Of a stretch of 59,744 nucleotides of DNA, positions 17,238 through 25,763 are shown piece after piece. Where the stretch lies: the IMG/VR virus record IMGVR_UViG_3300042861_000881, positions 1 to 59,744 of that record. The stretch is one strand, 5' to 3'. Each line of letters opens with the position of its first letter. Position 1 is the first letter of the stretch. Source of the stretch: a virus. Below the pieces are notes generated by a model. That model saw only the letters and a list, made by a program, of their open reading frames with translations. It had not been told where the DNA came from and ran no database searches. The position numbers and the translations under genes were made by a program.

Positions 17238-18499
17238 TTATTTTATTAAACTTTTATAAAACTCAGCTCTGTTTTTTGTAACAATATTTAAATCATATCT
17301 GTCTTTAACCGTATTATATAATCTTTCACCAAGTTCTTTAATCATATGTGGGTTTTGAACTAACTTTTTAATAGATTTTGCCCAATCACTATGATTTCTA
17401 TTTTCCGGAATTAATATTGCGTTACCTTCTTCATTAAACTCACCATTTTTTAAACAATGAACCAAATCAATTGTGTAAGGACCAATTTCTGACGCGATTA
17501 ACGCTTTCTTATAAAACCCTGCCTCAATAACTTTTAACTGAGATTTCATTCTATTAAAGATGTGGTTTTTAATCGGTGCCAAAGATATGTCAAATTTTGA
17601 ATAATTCATAGCATAAGTTGTAACAGGTTTAGTCCAAACTCTAACATATGGTAAATCATTACCTGATTTGTATTCACCTTCTTTAAATTCTAATAGGAAT
17701 TTTTTATAATCATCATCAATTGTTTTGTAATTGCTGGTAAAAAATTCTTCATAACGAGCCCATACTGTTTCGTGAGGTAAAATTTCTCTTTGTTTTTGTT
17801 CTCCTGTTTGTGGGTTAATCTCGGTAACTGTTCCTCTAGTGTCAAACCCGCAAATAACATATTGTAATTTATCATTTATATCTTGATTTTTTTGAACAAA
17901 ATCACCAAGTAATTCTAAATCGTGTAAGTGGGATGACCCCCCTAACCATCCTACTCTGATTTTATCAGAAGGAGGTGTTGGTTGATTAAATTGTAATTCT
18001 TTTGGATTAATTGCGTTTGGAAACACAATAACGTTTTTATTTAATTTTTTGATTTCATCAGCAAAAATATCGGTTGTTGTTGTTACATAACTCGCAACTC
18101 TTAAATTATTCTTAATTTTTTCATCAATTTTATTTTGAACGATAATATTATGAATAGGATGTTCTTTAGTTGGTAACCAATAATCATCAAGGTCAACAAT
18201 AACTACAATACCGATTGATTTTAACCATTCAATAATTTGTGGTGCCATATCATAGTCCATACCGATTGTACGGTGAGCGTGAACTATCTGATATTTTTTC
18301 CAATATTCGATATTATTTATCTGTGGTTCGTAGTCAATATCTACGTGGAAGTCATCCGGATATAGGTTTTGTAGGAATACGTGGGGGTCAACTGACCTAA
18401 ATTTACCTTTGGTTAACCAACGCCCGTACGGTCAGATGGCAGTACTAATACGCTAATCTTTTCTTGACCGTTAGGGCGTTGAAGTGAGTTTTGTGACAT
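17238..18499 (-). CDS. GT4-like glycosyltransferase, interrupted frame (candidate translational bypass)
   Basis: The first 28 codons, from ATG at 18499, end at GGT (18418-18416) and are followed at once by TAA (18415-18413). The rest of the protein continues in the -1 frame. No start codon lies in the second frame before ATG 18260, which would delete a conserved N-terminal domain. Joining the GGT at 18418 to the matching GGT at 18407-18405 and skipping 11 nt gives PSDRTGVG followed by KFRSVDPHVFLQ, as I expect for this family, and then VDIDYEP and IVHAHRTIG. The 416-residue product has a GT-B fold with VDLDDYWLPTK and VGWLGGSSHLHDL. An inverted repeat abuts the site. Possible causes are programmed bypass as in T4 gene 60, a -1 frameshift, a disrupting mutation, or assembly error. 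Confidence 0.72.
18419..18480 (-). promoter_or_regulatory. Inverted repeat able to form a hairpin next to the frame break
   Basis: On the mRNA strand the arm AACGCCCTAACGGTCA (18480..18465) pairs with TGACCGTACGGGCGTT (18434..18419). The two form 14 of 16 pairs with a small internal mismatch and a 30-nt loop. The 3' arm ends exactly one base before the GGT codon at 18418 that precedes the TAA. Just beyond it lies a perfect 12-bp palindrome, TTGGTTAACCAA (18420..18409). Stems close to a take-off codon are part of known bypass and frameshift signals, but no function is shown here. Confidence 0.65.
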
Positions 18500-18619
18500 A
18501 TTTTTGTAAAATTATGTTTATAAGTTTATTGTTGAGTTTAAGGTCACCCTCCCACACAACTTCTAAATTATAACCATAACTTTTAATTAAGTCAATTTTT
18601 TTTCAGTTTTAATATCCAT
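18471..18619 (-). pseudogene. Fragment resembling the C-terminus of a homing or Vsr-like endonuclease
   Basis: Reading toward the GT4 gene, an open frame encodes KIDLIKSYGYNLEVVWEGD followed by LKLNNKLINIILQK and ends at TAA 18473-18471, overlapping the start of the GT4 gene. The pattern 'K...IK..GYN..VVWE.D' is common at the ends of phage-borne homing endonucleases and Vsr-like nucleases. The only ATG upstream (18619) is in a different frame and the two frames meet at a run of eight A residues (18603..18596), so the piece cannot be made as one protein without slippage. I read it as the decayed tail of a mobile endonuclease. It is only about 45 residues, so the family call is tentative. Confidence 0.5.
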
Positions 18620-18680
18620 AACTTAATCCTTTATTATAAAAAGATACCGGTTTAATCAAAAGGAAACTATTTTAAAATAA

Positions 18681-18709
18681 AAAACCCCAATCTTGGTAGA
18701 GAGGGGTTT
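18681..18709 (-). terminator. Rho-independent terminator after the 18730..19356 gene
   Basis: On the minus strand the stem AAACCCC/GGGGTTT encloses a 14-nt loop and is followed by a T-rich tract (TTTTATTTT). It lies about 20 bp past the stop of the gene at 18730 and would end the 21362..18730 transcript before the GT4 gene. The plus-strand side also has a short T run, so it may work in both directions. Confidence 0.72.
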
Positions 18710-18729
18710 AGTTTTTAGAGTAAATAAAG

Positions 18730-19356
18730 TTAAGAGATTTTTTTTATCTTAGTAACCTTACCTTCAAATATATGTTTTCCAACTTTAAAAGAAAAGACTT
18801 CGTTTGATTTTTGTTCTGATTCTGATAAAATTCCGTTTTCTTGTAGGACTTCCTCCACAACTTCACGAAGCATTGACTTTAATTCTTTCATATTAAAGTT
18901 TGATGATTGTGATTGTTCTTGTATTCTTTGTTTTGGTTGATTAATTTGATTTCCTCTAGCATCGGTATTCATTAACCTTGCCGCTTTTTCAACTAATTCG
19001 TCAGATAATACTGAACCTCCACCACCCATTGAGTTAGGAACTTCGATAGGATGTTCAATCATTAATCTTTTAATTGCGTCCGGTAATTTAGATGCCATAA
19101 CTCTATCAGTAGTTATAGGTTGTGGTGCTGATGGTGTTTTTGGGATTGACGATAAATAAGGTTGATTTATTTCTGATTCTTGTAATAATTCTTGAGGTAT
19201 ATTATAAGAAGCCTTTATTGGTTCGTAATTTTCAACCATAGGTGTATTATAAGACCCCATTGATTGTGATGCACCACCTGTTGGTATTTTATTATGAGCA
19301 TCCATTATTTTTTTGGATACTGCTAATTTTTCCATTAAACTTAATTCGTTTGTCAT
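18730..19356 (-). CDS. Unknown phage protein with low-complexity middle and helical C-terminus
   Basis: I do not recognise this 208-residue protein. It begins MTNELSLMEKLAVSKKIMDAH, continues through a Ser/Pro/Asn-rich flexible stretch (about 25-95), and has a Gly-rich NSMGGGGSVLSDELVEKAA segment. A predicted amphipathic helix follows, MKELKSMLREVVEEVLQENG (about 155-175). The C-terminal FSFKVGKHIFEGKVTKIKKIS looks like a small beta hairpin. This layout is common in virion-associated or scaffold-like proteins, but that is only a guess. It is last in a five-gene minus-strand operon and is followed by a terminator. Confidence 0.7.
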   Translation of the reverse strand: MTNELSLMEKLAVSKKIMDAHNKIPTGGASQSMGSYNTPMVENYEPIKASYNIPQELLQESEINQPYLSSIPKTPSAPQPITTDRVMASKLPDAIKRLMIEHPIEVPNSMGGGGSVLSDELVEKAARLMNTDARGNQINQPKQRIQEQSQSSNFNMKELKSMLREVVEEVLQENGILSESEQKSNEVFSFKVGKHIFEGKVTKIKKIS

Positions 19357-19365
19357 AAATTTTAA

Positions 19366-19764
19366 TTATTGTATTGGGTTTTGTCCGAAAACCGCGTTTA
19401 TGATAACTCTATTCATACTTCTATCCCCATTAAAATTGTATCCGGGTTTTGGTTCGATGAATTTTTCACCTGAAGGTCTAAAAGATTGGATTTTATCCAC
19501 TCTAAATAATCTCCATCCCGGTAAAGGTTGTTCACCTTTATATGCGGTGTGTGACGCTCCTTCTTCATCCCAAGCTCTCAATACAGGATTCCCGGCCTTT
19601 GAATATCCGAAACAAACGGGTTCAATATTTCTTAAACCACGTCCACCCGGTTCATCACCGTCGTAATAAATGATTATCTTATCTTTATTTTTAATAGCGT
19701 TGACAATTGAGTCTATTGACGCTACTTCTAAAATAAGAGATTTAACTGTGTTGTAAAGTTTCAT
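19366..19764 (-). CDS. WYL-like domain protein
   Basis: A 132-residue protein whose central part fits a WYL domain, a small SH3-like ligand-binding fold best known from bacterial transcription regulators. Visible matches are IIIYYDGDEPGGRGLRNIEPVCFGYSKAGN (in pieces), VLRAWDEEGAS and PGWRLFRVDKI. That order (Y..., G..R.IEP, G.s..gn..lrA, .W..frvdri) is the WYL pattern. No helix-turn-helix is present, so it is unlikely to bind DNA alone. WYL domains often sense nucleic acids or nucleotides in defence and regulation. The gene abuts its neighbours (stop and start share an ATGA-like junction at 19764). Confidence 0.7.
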   Translation of the reverse strand: MKLYNTVKSLILEVASIDSIVNAIKNKDKIIIYYDGDEPGGRGLRNIEPVCFGYSKAGNPVLRAWDEEGASHTAYKGEQPLPGWRLFRVDKIQSFRPSGEKFIEPKPGYNFNGDRSMNRVIINAVFGQNPIQ

Positions 19765-20060
19765 TATGCACTTGGAGTTGTGTATGGTGAATTTGGTTTG
19801 TATTCGTTTATTACAATTCCGGCGTTTCTTTCTTGAATATCCTGAATCGCACCTGCTTGTTGATTATATACATCTAAAAAGTTACCGGTTCCTTTACCAT
19901 CCGTATCACCATCGGCAAGAGCGTCAGGGTTTACAGATGAATATTCATTTGCGGTTTTTTTAAAATCATTTTTTGGGAATAATATTGCTCTTTGCATTTC
20001 AGCAATTTGAGATAATTCGTTAGATGGTTGTTCAAAATTTAATGGTTCATTTACTGGCAT
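19764..20060 (-). CDS. Small hypothetical protein
   Basis: A 98-residue protein without a family I can recognise. It is polar and probably disordered: MPVNEPLNFEQPSNELSQIA at the start, a possible short helix (IAEMQRAILFPKNDFKK), a Gly/Asp-rich GDTDGKGTGNF loop and a Pro-rich tail ending TTPSA. Placement between the WYL-like gene and the 20066..20533 gene, with a one-base overlap at 19764, shows it is part of the same transcript. A structural or adaptor role is possible but not supported by any motif. Confidence 0.62.
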   Translation of the reverse strand: MPVNEPLNFEQPSNELSQIAEMQRAILFPKNDFKKTANEYSSVNPDALADGDTDGKGTGNFLDVYNQQAGAIQDIQERNAGIVINEYKPNSPYTTPSA

Positions 20061-20065
20061 AATTA

Positions 20066-20533
20066 TTATATTTTTTGCATTAATTCGTTTATTCTTTTTA
20101 AGCTTTCGGTGATTGCGGTATCAAACTTATTAATGGATGAGTTATGACTTTGATTAGGTCTATTCATACTAACCATACCATCTTTTTCGTGTGGTTTAAT
20201 ATGTTGATTTGGTAATACTTCAGATTTTGATTGCTTGTTAGCGTCTATTGTATCCCTATCACCTTTTAATGTATTTTCCACCCAATTTTTAACATAGTGA
20301 CCCCCGTTTAATATATGAGGTATTTCATCTTGATGTCCGTTAAAATTATCAAACCAATTTTTCATTCGTTTTAATTGTTGATAAGTAATCTCACCTTTCT
20401 CACGTAAATCTTTATTACGTTTGAATCCTTCGGTGGTTTCATCGACTTCTCCAACCGCCTGATTACATTGTTCCAAATATTCTATAACGTCTTGTGGGAC
20501 CGTATAGGTTTTTCCGTATAATTCACTATTCAT
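20066..20533 (-). CDS. Hypothetical protein, helical
   Basis: A 155-residue protein of unknown function. It begins MNSELYGKTYTVPQDVIEYL, has an acidic EVDETTEGF stretch, and shows a Trp-containing helix QLKRMKNWFDNFNGHQDEIP followed by HILNGGHYVKNWVENTLKGD. The C-terminus ends in a predicted helix, FDTAITESLKRINELMQK. Similar small proteins occur with head/portal gene blocks of large phages, but I cannot name a homologue. The gene overlaps the upstream 20526..21362 gene by 8 bp. Confidence 0.65.
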   Translation of the reverse strand: MNSELYGKTYTVPQDVIEYLEQCNQAVGEVDETTEGFKRNKDLREKGEITYQQLKRMKNWFDNFNGHQDEIPHILNGGHYVKNWVENTLKGDRDTIDANKQSKSEVLPNQHIKPHEKDGMVSMNRPNQSHNSSINKFDTAITESLKRINELMQKI

Positions 20534-21362
20534 CGTCGGATGATTTTAAAGCTTTTATTAACATATTGATACTGATACCTTCTTTGTCTGCAATATTTTT
20601 TATTGCTTTAATATTTTTTTTTAATATTTTACTAACACCGGTGTTTTTAATAACATCAGAATTATCTTTTGATTTTTTAGTTAAGATATCCTCAACCATT
20701 TTTTTCATTAATCTATGTTGACGTTCTTCTAATGTTTCTTTTTCTGACAATCTTTGTCTTAATTCCCCACCTTCAACTTCTTCTTTTGGTAATTTACCAA
20801 ATTGTTTGGCTCTTTCAACAGCATTATCAACACCCATCTTTTTAAGAGTTTTGACGGTATCGGTATAATCCATATCTTTGGTTTCTTCGTATCCAAACGC
20901 TTCTGAATAATCGACCTCGTTAATTACTTCGTCACTTCCTTCTTCACTCTCACCATAATAAACTCTATAACCTCTAGTTACCGGGTCATTAGTTGTTCTT
21001 GCCATTACCACAGTTTGGTCGGTAGTTTTATGTGGTGTTAAGGTTTGATTAAGATAAGGCATTCTTGAACCTAATAAACTTCCATCTTCATCAACTAATT
21101 CATCAATTTCTTTTTTAGATTTAATTCCTTTCAGTTTTTTATCTAACACTTTTTTAGTGACTTTTGATTTTGTTTTCATAGCACTTGAAACAAGACCTTT
21201 AACTTTTTTTTCATCTTTTTTATCAAACTCAATTTTATCATCTGATTTTCGTGATTCGGTTAAAGTTTCGGCTACATTATAATATAGAGAGATTTTGTTA
21301 CCTCTATCTTTAATGTAGAAGTAACAATTGTTTCCAAAATATTCAGTATTAAAATTAATCAT
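20526..21362 (-). CDS. Hypothetical charged protein, possible virion or assembly factor
   Basis: A 278-residue protein of unknown function and the first gene of the minus-strand five-gene unit. After an N-terminal beta-rich part (YFGNNCYFYIKDRGNKISLYY), a very Lys-rich region covers about residues 36-90. It is followed by an extended segment with ARTTNDPVTRGYRVYYG and an acidic stretch (SEEGSDEVINEVDYSEAFGYEE). The C-terminal half is helical and strongly charged (LSEKETLEERQHRLMKKMVE, then ISINMLIKALKSSDDE). Alternating basic and acidic blocks recall scaffold or internal head proteins, without proof. Its start faces the adhesin gene at 21418 across a 55-bp divergent promoter region. Confidence 0.65.
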   Translation of the reverse strand: MINFNTEYFGNNCYFYIKDRGNKISLYYNVAETLTESRKSDDKIEFDKKDEKKVKGLVSSAMKTKSKVTKKVLDKKLKGIKSKKEIDELVDEDGSLLGSRMPYLNQTLTPHKTTDQTVVMARTTNDPVTRGYRVYYGESEEGSDEVINEVDYSEAFGYEETKDMDYTDTVKTLKKMGVDNAVERAKQFGKLPKEEVEGGELRQRLSEKETLEERQHRLMKKMVEDILTKKSKDNSDVIKNTGVSKILKKNIKAIKNIADKEGISINMLIKALKSSDDE

Positions 21363-21376
21363 ATCAACTTTTTATA

Positions 21377-21384
21377 TATAAATA
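21377..21384 (+). promoter_or_regulatory. Candidate T4-type late promoter (TATAAATA)
   Basis: The string TATAAATA, identical to the T4 late promoter core, lies 34 bp upstream of the GTG start of the giant adhesin at 21418, in the 55-bp divergent gap. In T4 this core is read by the host polymerase with the gp55 sigma factor and gp33/gp45. The same string also occurs before the tail genes at 52079, 52131 and 56630. Confidence 0.55.
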
Positions 21385-21417
21385 CTTCGTTTCTGACTAT
21401 TTATCATAAAAAAGATT

Positions 21418-24400
21418 GTGAGTCAAAATATAAATCAATATCCGAGACCGAATTGGGGTATAAAATTAGCCATCGATGCTAGTGATATGTCTTTAGTTAG
21501 TGATGAGAGAAACTTTAATGAAGAGGTTGTTTTTTCACCATATCTTATTGCCCAAACTTATGGTAATAGATTACCTTTTTCTTTTAATACAAATAATGTA
21601 CTATCAGTCCAACCTTTAAGTTTATTATATAAACAATACAATTTTAATAATATTTTTGTATCAACAAATTATTATAACCCGGACAACATTGATTTAAGTT
21701 GTTTAACCGCTAACACATCTTGTGATATTGGATTAACAGGTATTGATAATGGGTTGGTAACCGGAATGACAGGACAAACTATAACATTTACAAATGGAAT
21801 AAATGATTTTACTAAATTTAATAGATTATCGTTTGACCGAAGATTAAAAATGTTTCAAGTTACGGGATATACTAGTTCGAATGTTAGATTTTCAGGATTT
21901 AATAAAACCATATTATACGAGGTTGTAAGTAAAAATGATTCTGTTGGTTATTACCACGAACTATATGGTGGGTTCTACCAAGGGTTTTACAAACTATTTG
22001 GTTATGATTATGAAATTTTCCCTGAGAGAATGAATAAAGGATGGTCTGTTGAGATGTTATTAAAACCAAGATTGACAAACGAATACACACCATTATCAGA
22101 TGAAACAACATTAAACGAGATATACCCGAATAATAAAGATATTTTCTTTTATTTTGGAACTCGTGCTGAAAATAAATTTTATCATTACGCTGACGGACAT
22201 CCAAGATGTCTTACCGGTTATACTAGAGTTACCTCAGAGGTTACAGGTTTAACGACTTGTGCTTGTTGTAATAATTCAGTTGTTAATAGTAGATGTATCT
22301 ATGTTTATCCACCAAGACCAACTGATGCTGATTGTAATGGTTGTATTACTTGTGGTTGGGAATATAAAATACACGATTGCCCAATTGTAACACCAACACC
22401 TACCCCAACACCTACTCCAACGGCAACACCTTCAAATTGTGAACCAATCATATCTTGTGATGACGGTTGTACTTGTTTAAAATGTTCTTCTTGTAATGAT
22501 TGTAATTCTTGTGATACTTGTAATTTAAAACAGGGTTCCGTTGAAAATACTTGTGAGAGTGACCCATTATATGATTCAATGTCGAATGTAATTGCGTTAA
22601 AATTATGTGGAGAACCAAACAACCCTCAAATAGGTGTGAGACTATTAAGATTTACAGGTGATTGTATTACAACCGGTAGTTGTTCAACTACGGGTATTAC
22701 TTATTCAACAGGATATACTGTAGATAATTATTGCACACCACCAATTTACCCATATTGTTTAGAGATTAACCCAAGTTATTTAAATATAGAACATTGGTTC
22801 CACGTAACGGCCGTTTGGGAGAGATATACTTGGTTAGATACTTGTAATTTATGGTATAGAGGAGGTCTTGGTGATATTACCGAAACCAAATTTTTGGATG
22901 GGTTGGCGGGTAATTCTGTCTCGTTAATTACTGTACCATATACTCAAACTTGTGGTACTGACCCGAAACAAATTGATTTAGTTAATTTAAATGAAAAATG
23001 GTTAATTGATAAAGATTTTAGAAAAGGAAGGTTAAAGATTTATATTAACGGAAGAATATTCCACACATTTCAAGATATTGAGGAAATAATTCCAAGAGCG
23101 TTGAGTACTGATAAAGAAAAACAAGTTGGTGTTCCATATAATGTTTCTTGGGGTGGAGGGACTCAAGGTTTAAGAGAGAATTTAACATTCTCAGCAATTA
23201 CCGGAACAACTTATATTCAAGACCCGGAATCTTTACCAACAAACGATTTATCCGGGACAACGTTTAGTGGATTAACAACCAATATATTATTAGAACAAAA
23301 TTTTGGTGGAACATTTGAAGGGGGAATCTCTCAATTTAGAATGTATATCACACCATTATCGGCTCCGGAAGTAAAACATAATTTTAATCTATTAAAAGAT
23401 ACTTTTGATATGTTTAATCCGGATTGTCCTGATTGTGGGGAGAATTTCTGTCCAACAAATGATTTTACATTTACCATAAATGGACCGAGCCCAACACCTA
23501 GTATTACCCCGACACAAACACCAACAAACACGGTAACCCCAACACAAACACCAACTAATACTGTAACACCGACACAAACACCAACAAATACTATTACACC
23601 TACTAACACACCGACAAACACAGTAACTCCAACACAAACACCGACAAATACACAAACTCCAACTAATACGCAAACACCAACAAATACTCAAACACAAACA
23701 CCAACAAACACGATAACACCGACACAAACACCAACAAACACGATAACACCGACACAAACACCAACAAACACGATAACACCGACACAAACACCAACTAATA
23801 CTCCAACACCAACATCAACACCACCACCTCCATTTATTTCAGTTTGGAGAGTTGATGGCATCCAAGGAATAACATTACCTTACGAGGTGGATGGTAATTA
23901 TAGTGGATTTATTGATTGGGGTGACGGACAAATAAGTAATAACACATACAATAATAGAGAACACATTTATGGAGGACTCCCATCACCCGACCCAACAGAT
24001 TACACAGTAAGAATTTATGGTCAAGTTGATGGATTTAGATTTAACAATGAAGGTGATAAATTAAAACTTATAGATATTACTCAATGGGGTACTAATTTTA
24101 GTTTTGGTAATAAAGGAGGTTATTTCTATGGTTGTAGTAATTTGACATTGAGTGGTGACCCGGGTAATTTAAGTTTTGAAAGAGGAAGTGTAGAGACAAC
24201 TAACTTTAGTAATATGTTCAGAGATTGTGTTTCATTCACTGGTGGTACTACAGGGTGGAAGATTGGTAATGTTACCGATATGTCAAATATGTTTATGAAC
24301 TCGGGAATTAATGAAGACCTTAGTGGATGGAAGGTTAATTCAGTTACAAATATGTCTGGTATGTTTGCAGATACGTCATTCAATTCAAATTTTGTAAATG

Positions 24401-25749
24401 ATAACGATTTTTCAAGTGTGGAAAATATGTCAGGTATGTTTAGTGGAAATACCGCGTATACCCAAAATATTAATAATTGGAATGTAAGTGGTGTTACTGA
24501 TATGTCAAATATGTTTAACGGAGCCACTTCATTTAACCAACCATTATCAGGATGGAATATTAATGGTGACCTTGAGGTGAATATGTCAGGAATGTTTAAA
24601 GGTGCAACATCATTTAATCAAGAATTATATAATGTCGAAACCGGAAGCTGGTTTGTTAGAAACGTTACTGATATGTCAAATATGTTTGATGGAGCCACTT
24701 CATTTAATCAAGATATTAATGATTGGGATGTTAGTAGTGTGGTGAATATGTCAGAAATGTTCAAAGGGGCGACTTTATTTAATTCTCCTCTCGATAAATG
24801 GGGTGAATATGTCGAGAGTGTTATTGATATGTCGGGAATGTTTAGTGGGGCAACATCATTTAAGTCTGACATTAGTGGATGGAATGTTAGTAACGTTACT
24901 AATATGTCAGGAATGTTTAATGGTGCAACATCTTTTAATGTTTCATTATATGATATTGAAACAGAGTTATGGGATGTCTCAAATGTTACTGATATGTCAA
25001 ATATGTTTAAGGGGGCAACCTCATTTGACCAAGCATTGTCAGGGTGGAATGTTTCAAATGTAACTGATATGTCAGGTATGTTCGATGGCACAACCGGGTT
25101 TAATCAATCTATAAATTCTTGGAATGTTAGTGGTGTTACCGATATGTCAAATATGTTTAAGGGTGCAACCTCGTTTAACCAAGTATTGTCAGGGTGGAAT
25201 GTTTCAAATGTAACTGATATGTCAGGTATGTTTAGCGGAGCAACCTCGTTCAATAATGAACTTACAAAGATAGGTGATTATTTTATTAAAGTAACCAATA
25301 TGTCAAATATGTTTAATGGTTCAACCGGGTTTAATAAATCTATAAGTTTTTGGAATGTCTCAAATGTAACTGATATGTCGGGAATGTTTAATGGAGCAAC
25401 CAATTTTAGAGGTGATGGTATAAGTGTTTGGAATGTTTCAAATGTAACCGATATGTCGGAAATGTTTAAGGGGGCAACCGATTTTAATTCTACTTTAGGT
25501 GATTGGAATATTTCAGGGGTTACTAATTTTACTAATTTTATGTCAGGTATAACTAATTTAGGTTATTCATCATCGAATTTAAATGATATTTACAATCAAT
25601 GGTCAACAAGAAATCCAAAAACAGGTTTAACTATTAATTTCGGAAGTATTAATTACACTTCTGCAGGGCAGACAGGAAGAAAAAAATTAACAGATGCAAT
25701 TAATGATGGTGGTTTCGGTTGGACAATTACTGATGGTGGTTTAGTGTAA
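21418..25749 (+). CDS. Giant tail adhesin with LamG-like, Thr/Pro linkers and BspA (DUF285) repeats
   Basis: A 1443-residue protein starting at GTG 21418. Residues about 200-650 contain a concanavalin/LamG-like part ([46 protein letters not shown]). Residues 270-375 hold many cysteines, split by a short TP linker (325-338). Residues 691-804 are a Thr/Pro/Gln/Asn mucin-like linker built from 30-bp tandem repeats. Next comes a PKD-like IDWGDGQ segment (about 830). Residues 920-1380 are BspA/DUF285 repeats ([20 protein letters not shown] type), ending in a C-terminal GWTITDGG module shared with the 28686..30923 protein. It is probably a receptor-binding fibre or decoration protein. No signal peptide is seen, which favours a virion role over host secretion. 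Confidence 0.85.
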   Translation: MSQNINQYPRPNWGIKLAIDASDMSLVSDERNFNEEVVFSPYLIAQTYGNRLPFSFNTNNVLSVQPLSLLYKQYNFNNIFVSTNYYNPDNIDLSCLTANTSCDIGLTGIDNGLVTGMTGQTITFTNGINDFTKFNRLSFDRRLKMFQVTGYTSSNVRFSGFNKTILYEVVSKNDSVGYYHELYGGFYQGFYKLFGYDYEIFPERMNKGWSVEMLLKPRLTNEYTPLSDETTLNEIYPNNKDIFFYFGTRAENKFYHYADGHPRCLTGYTRVTSEVTGLTTCACCNNSVVNSRCIYVYPPRPTDADCNGCITCGWEYKIHDCPIVTPTPTPTPTPTATPSNCEPIISCDDGCTCLKCSSCNDCNSCDTCNLKQGSVENTCESDPLYDSMSNVIALKLCGEPNNPQIGVRLLRFTGDCITTGSCSTTGITYSTGYTVDNYCTPPIYPYCLEINPSYLNIEHWFHVTAVWERYTWLDTCNLWYRGGLGDITETKFLDGLAGNSVSLITVPYTQTCGTDPKQIDLVNLNEKWLIDKDFRKGRLKIYINGRIFHTFQDIEEIIPRALSTDKEKQVGVPYNVSWGGGTQGLRENLTFSAITGTTYIQDPESLPTNDLSGTTFSGLTTNILLEQNFGGTFEGGISQFRMYITPLSAPEVKHNFNLLKDTFDMFNPDCPDCGENFCPTNDFTFTINGPSPTPSITPTQTPTNTVTPTQTPTNTVTPTQTPTNTITPTNTPTNTVTPTQTPTNTQTPTNTQTPTNTQTQTPTNTITPTQTPTNTITPTQTPTNTITPTQTPTNTPTPTSTPPPPFISVWRVDGIQGITLPYEVDGNYSGFIDWGDGQISNNTYNNREHIYGGLPSPDPTDYTVRIYGQVDGFRFNNEGDKLKLIDITQWGTNFSFGNKGGYFYGCSNLTLSGDPGNLSFERGSVETTNFSNMFRDCVSFTGGTTGWKIGNVTDMSNMFMNSGINEDLSGWKVNSVTNMSGMFADTSFNSNFVNDNDFSSVENMSGMFSGNTAYTQNINNWNVSGVTDMSNMFNGATSFNQPLSGWNINGDLEVNMSGMFKGATSFNQELYNVETGSWFVRNVTDMSNMFDGATSFNQDINDWDVSSVVNMSEMFKGATLFNSPLDKWGEYVESVIDMSGMFSGATSFKSDISGWNVSNVTNMSGMFNGATSFNVSLYDIETELWDVSNVTDMSNMFKGATSFDQALSGWNVSNVTDMSGMFDGTTGFNQSINSWNVSGVTDMSNMFKGATSFNQVLSGWNVSNVTDMSGMFSGATSFNNELTKIGDYFIKVTNMSNMFNGSTGFNKSISFWNVSNVTDMSGMFNGATNFRGDGISVWNVSNVTDMSEMFKGATDFNSTLGDWNISGVTNFTNFMSGITNLGYSSSNLNDIYNQWSTRNPKTGLTINFGSINYTSAGQTGRKKLTDAINDGGFGWTITDGGLV
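23490..23830 (+). repeat. In-frame 30-bp tandem repeats coding the Thr/Pro linker
   Basis: The segment encodes repeated TPTQTPTNT(V/I) units. Between about 23697 and 23790 three 30-bp units are identical at the nucleotide level (core ACACCGACACAAACACCAAC), while earlier units have drifted at third positions. The unit length is a multiple of three, so gain or loss of units keeps the reading frame and only changes linker length. Confidence 0.9.
24240..25560 (+). repeat. BspA/DUF285 coding repeat array
   Basis: Roughly 70-100-bp units encode the pattern W-N-V-S-x-V-T-(D/N)-M-S-x-M-F-x-G-A-T-S-F-N. Over a dozen copies are present, some near-identical at the DNA level (for example around 25030-25080 and 25180-25240). 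BspA-type repeats form a leucine-rich-repeat-like solenoid used in adhesion by Mycoplasma, Bacteroidota and oral bacteria. A smaller array of the same unit lies at 30290..30720. Confidence 0.9.
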
Positions 25750-25763
25750 AAAAAAAATAAAAT

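Noticed and set aside
17238-18260. GT4 gene as an intact 340-residue protein starting at ATG 18260
   Set aside because: This would remove the conserved N-terminal region (KFRSVDPHV ... VHAHRTIG) that is coded in frame directly upstream.
18411-18416. Simple stop-codon readthrough of the GT4 gene at TAA
   Set aside because: The downstream coding is in another frame, so readthrough would not restore the protein; a frame change is needed.
23331-23787. Open frames on the minus strand over the Thr/Pro repeat region, coding Val/Cys-rich repeats
   Set aside because: They are mirror images of the ACA/CCA repeat DNA and exist only because the repeats lack stops; strand bias and the plus-strand adhesin explain the sequence.
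23500-23830. CRISPR-like array of 30-bp repeats
   Set aside because: Repeats are directly adjacent without unique spacers and are translated in-frame as Thr/Pro linker; no cas genes nearby.
24126-25091. Minus-strand ORFs of 127-133 residues across the BspA repeats
   Set aside because: They share the repeat period of the plus-strand gene and have no start context or family signal, so they are antisense shadows.
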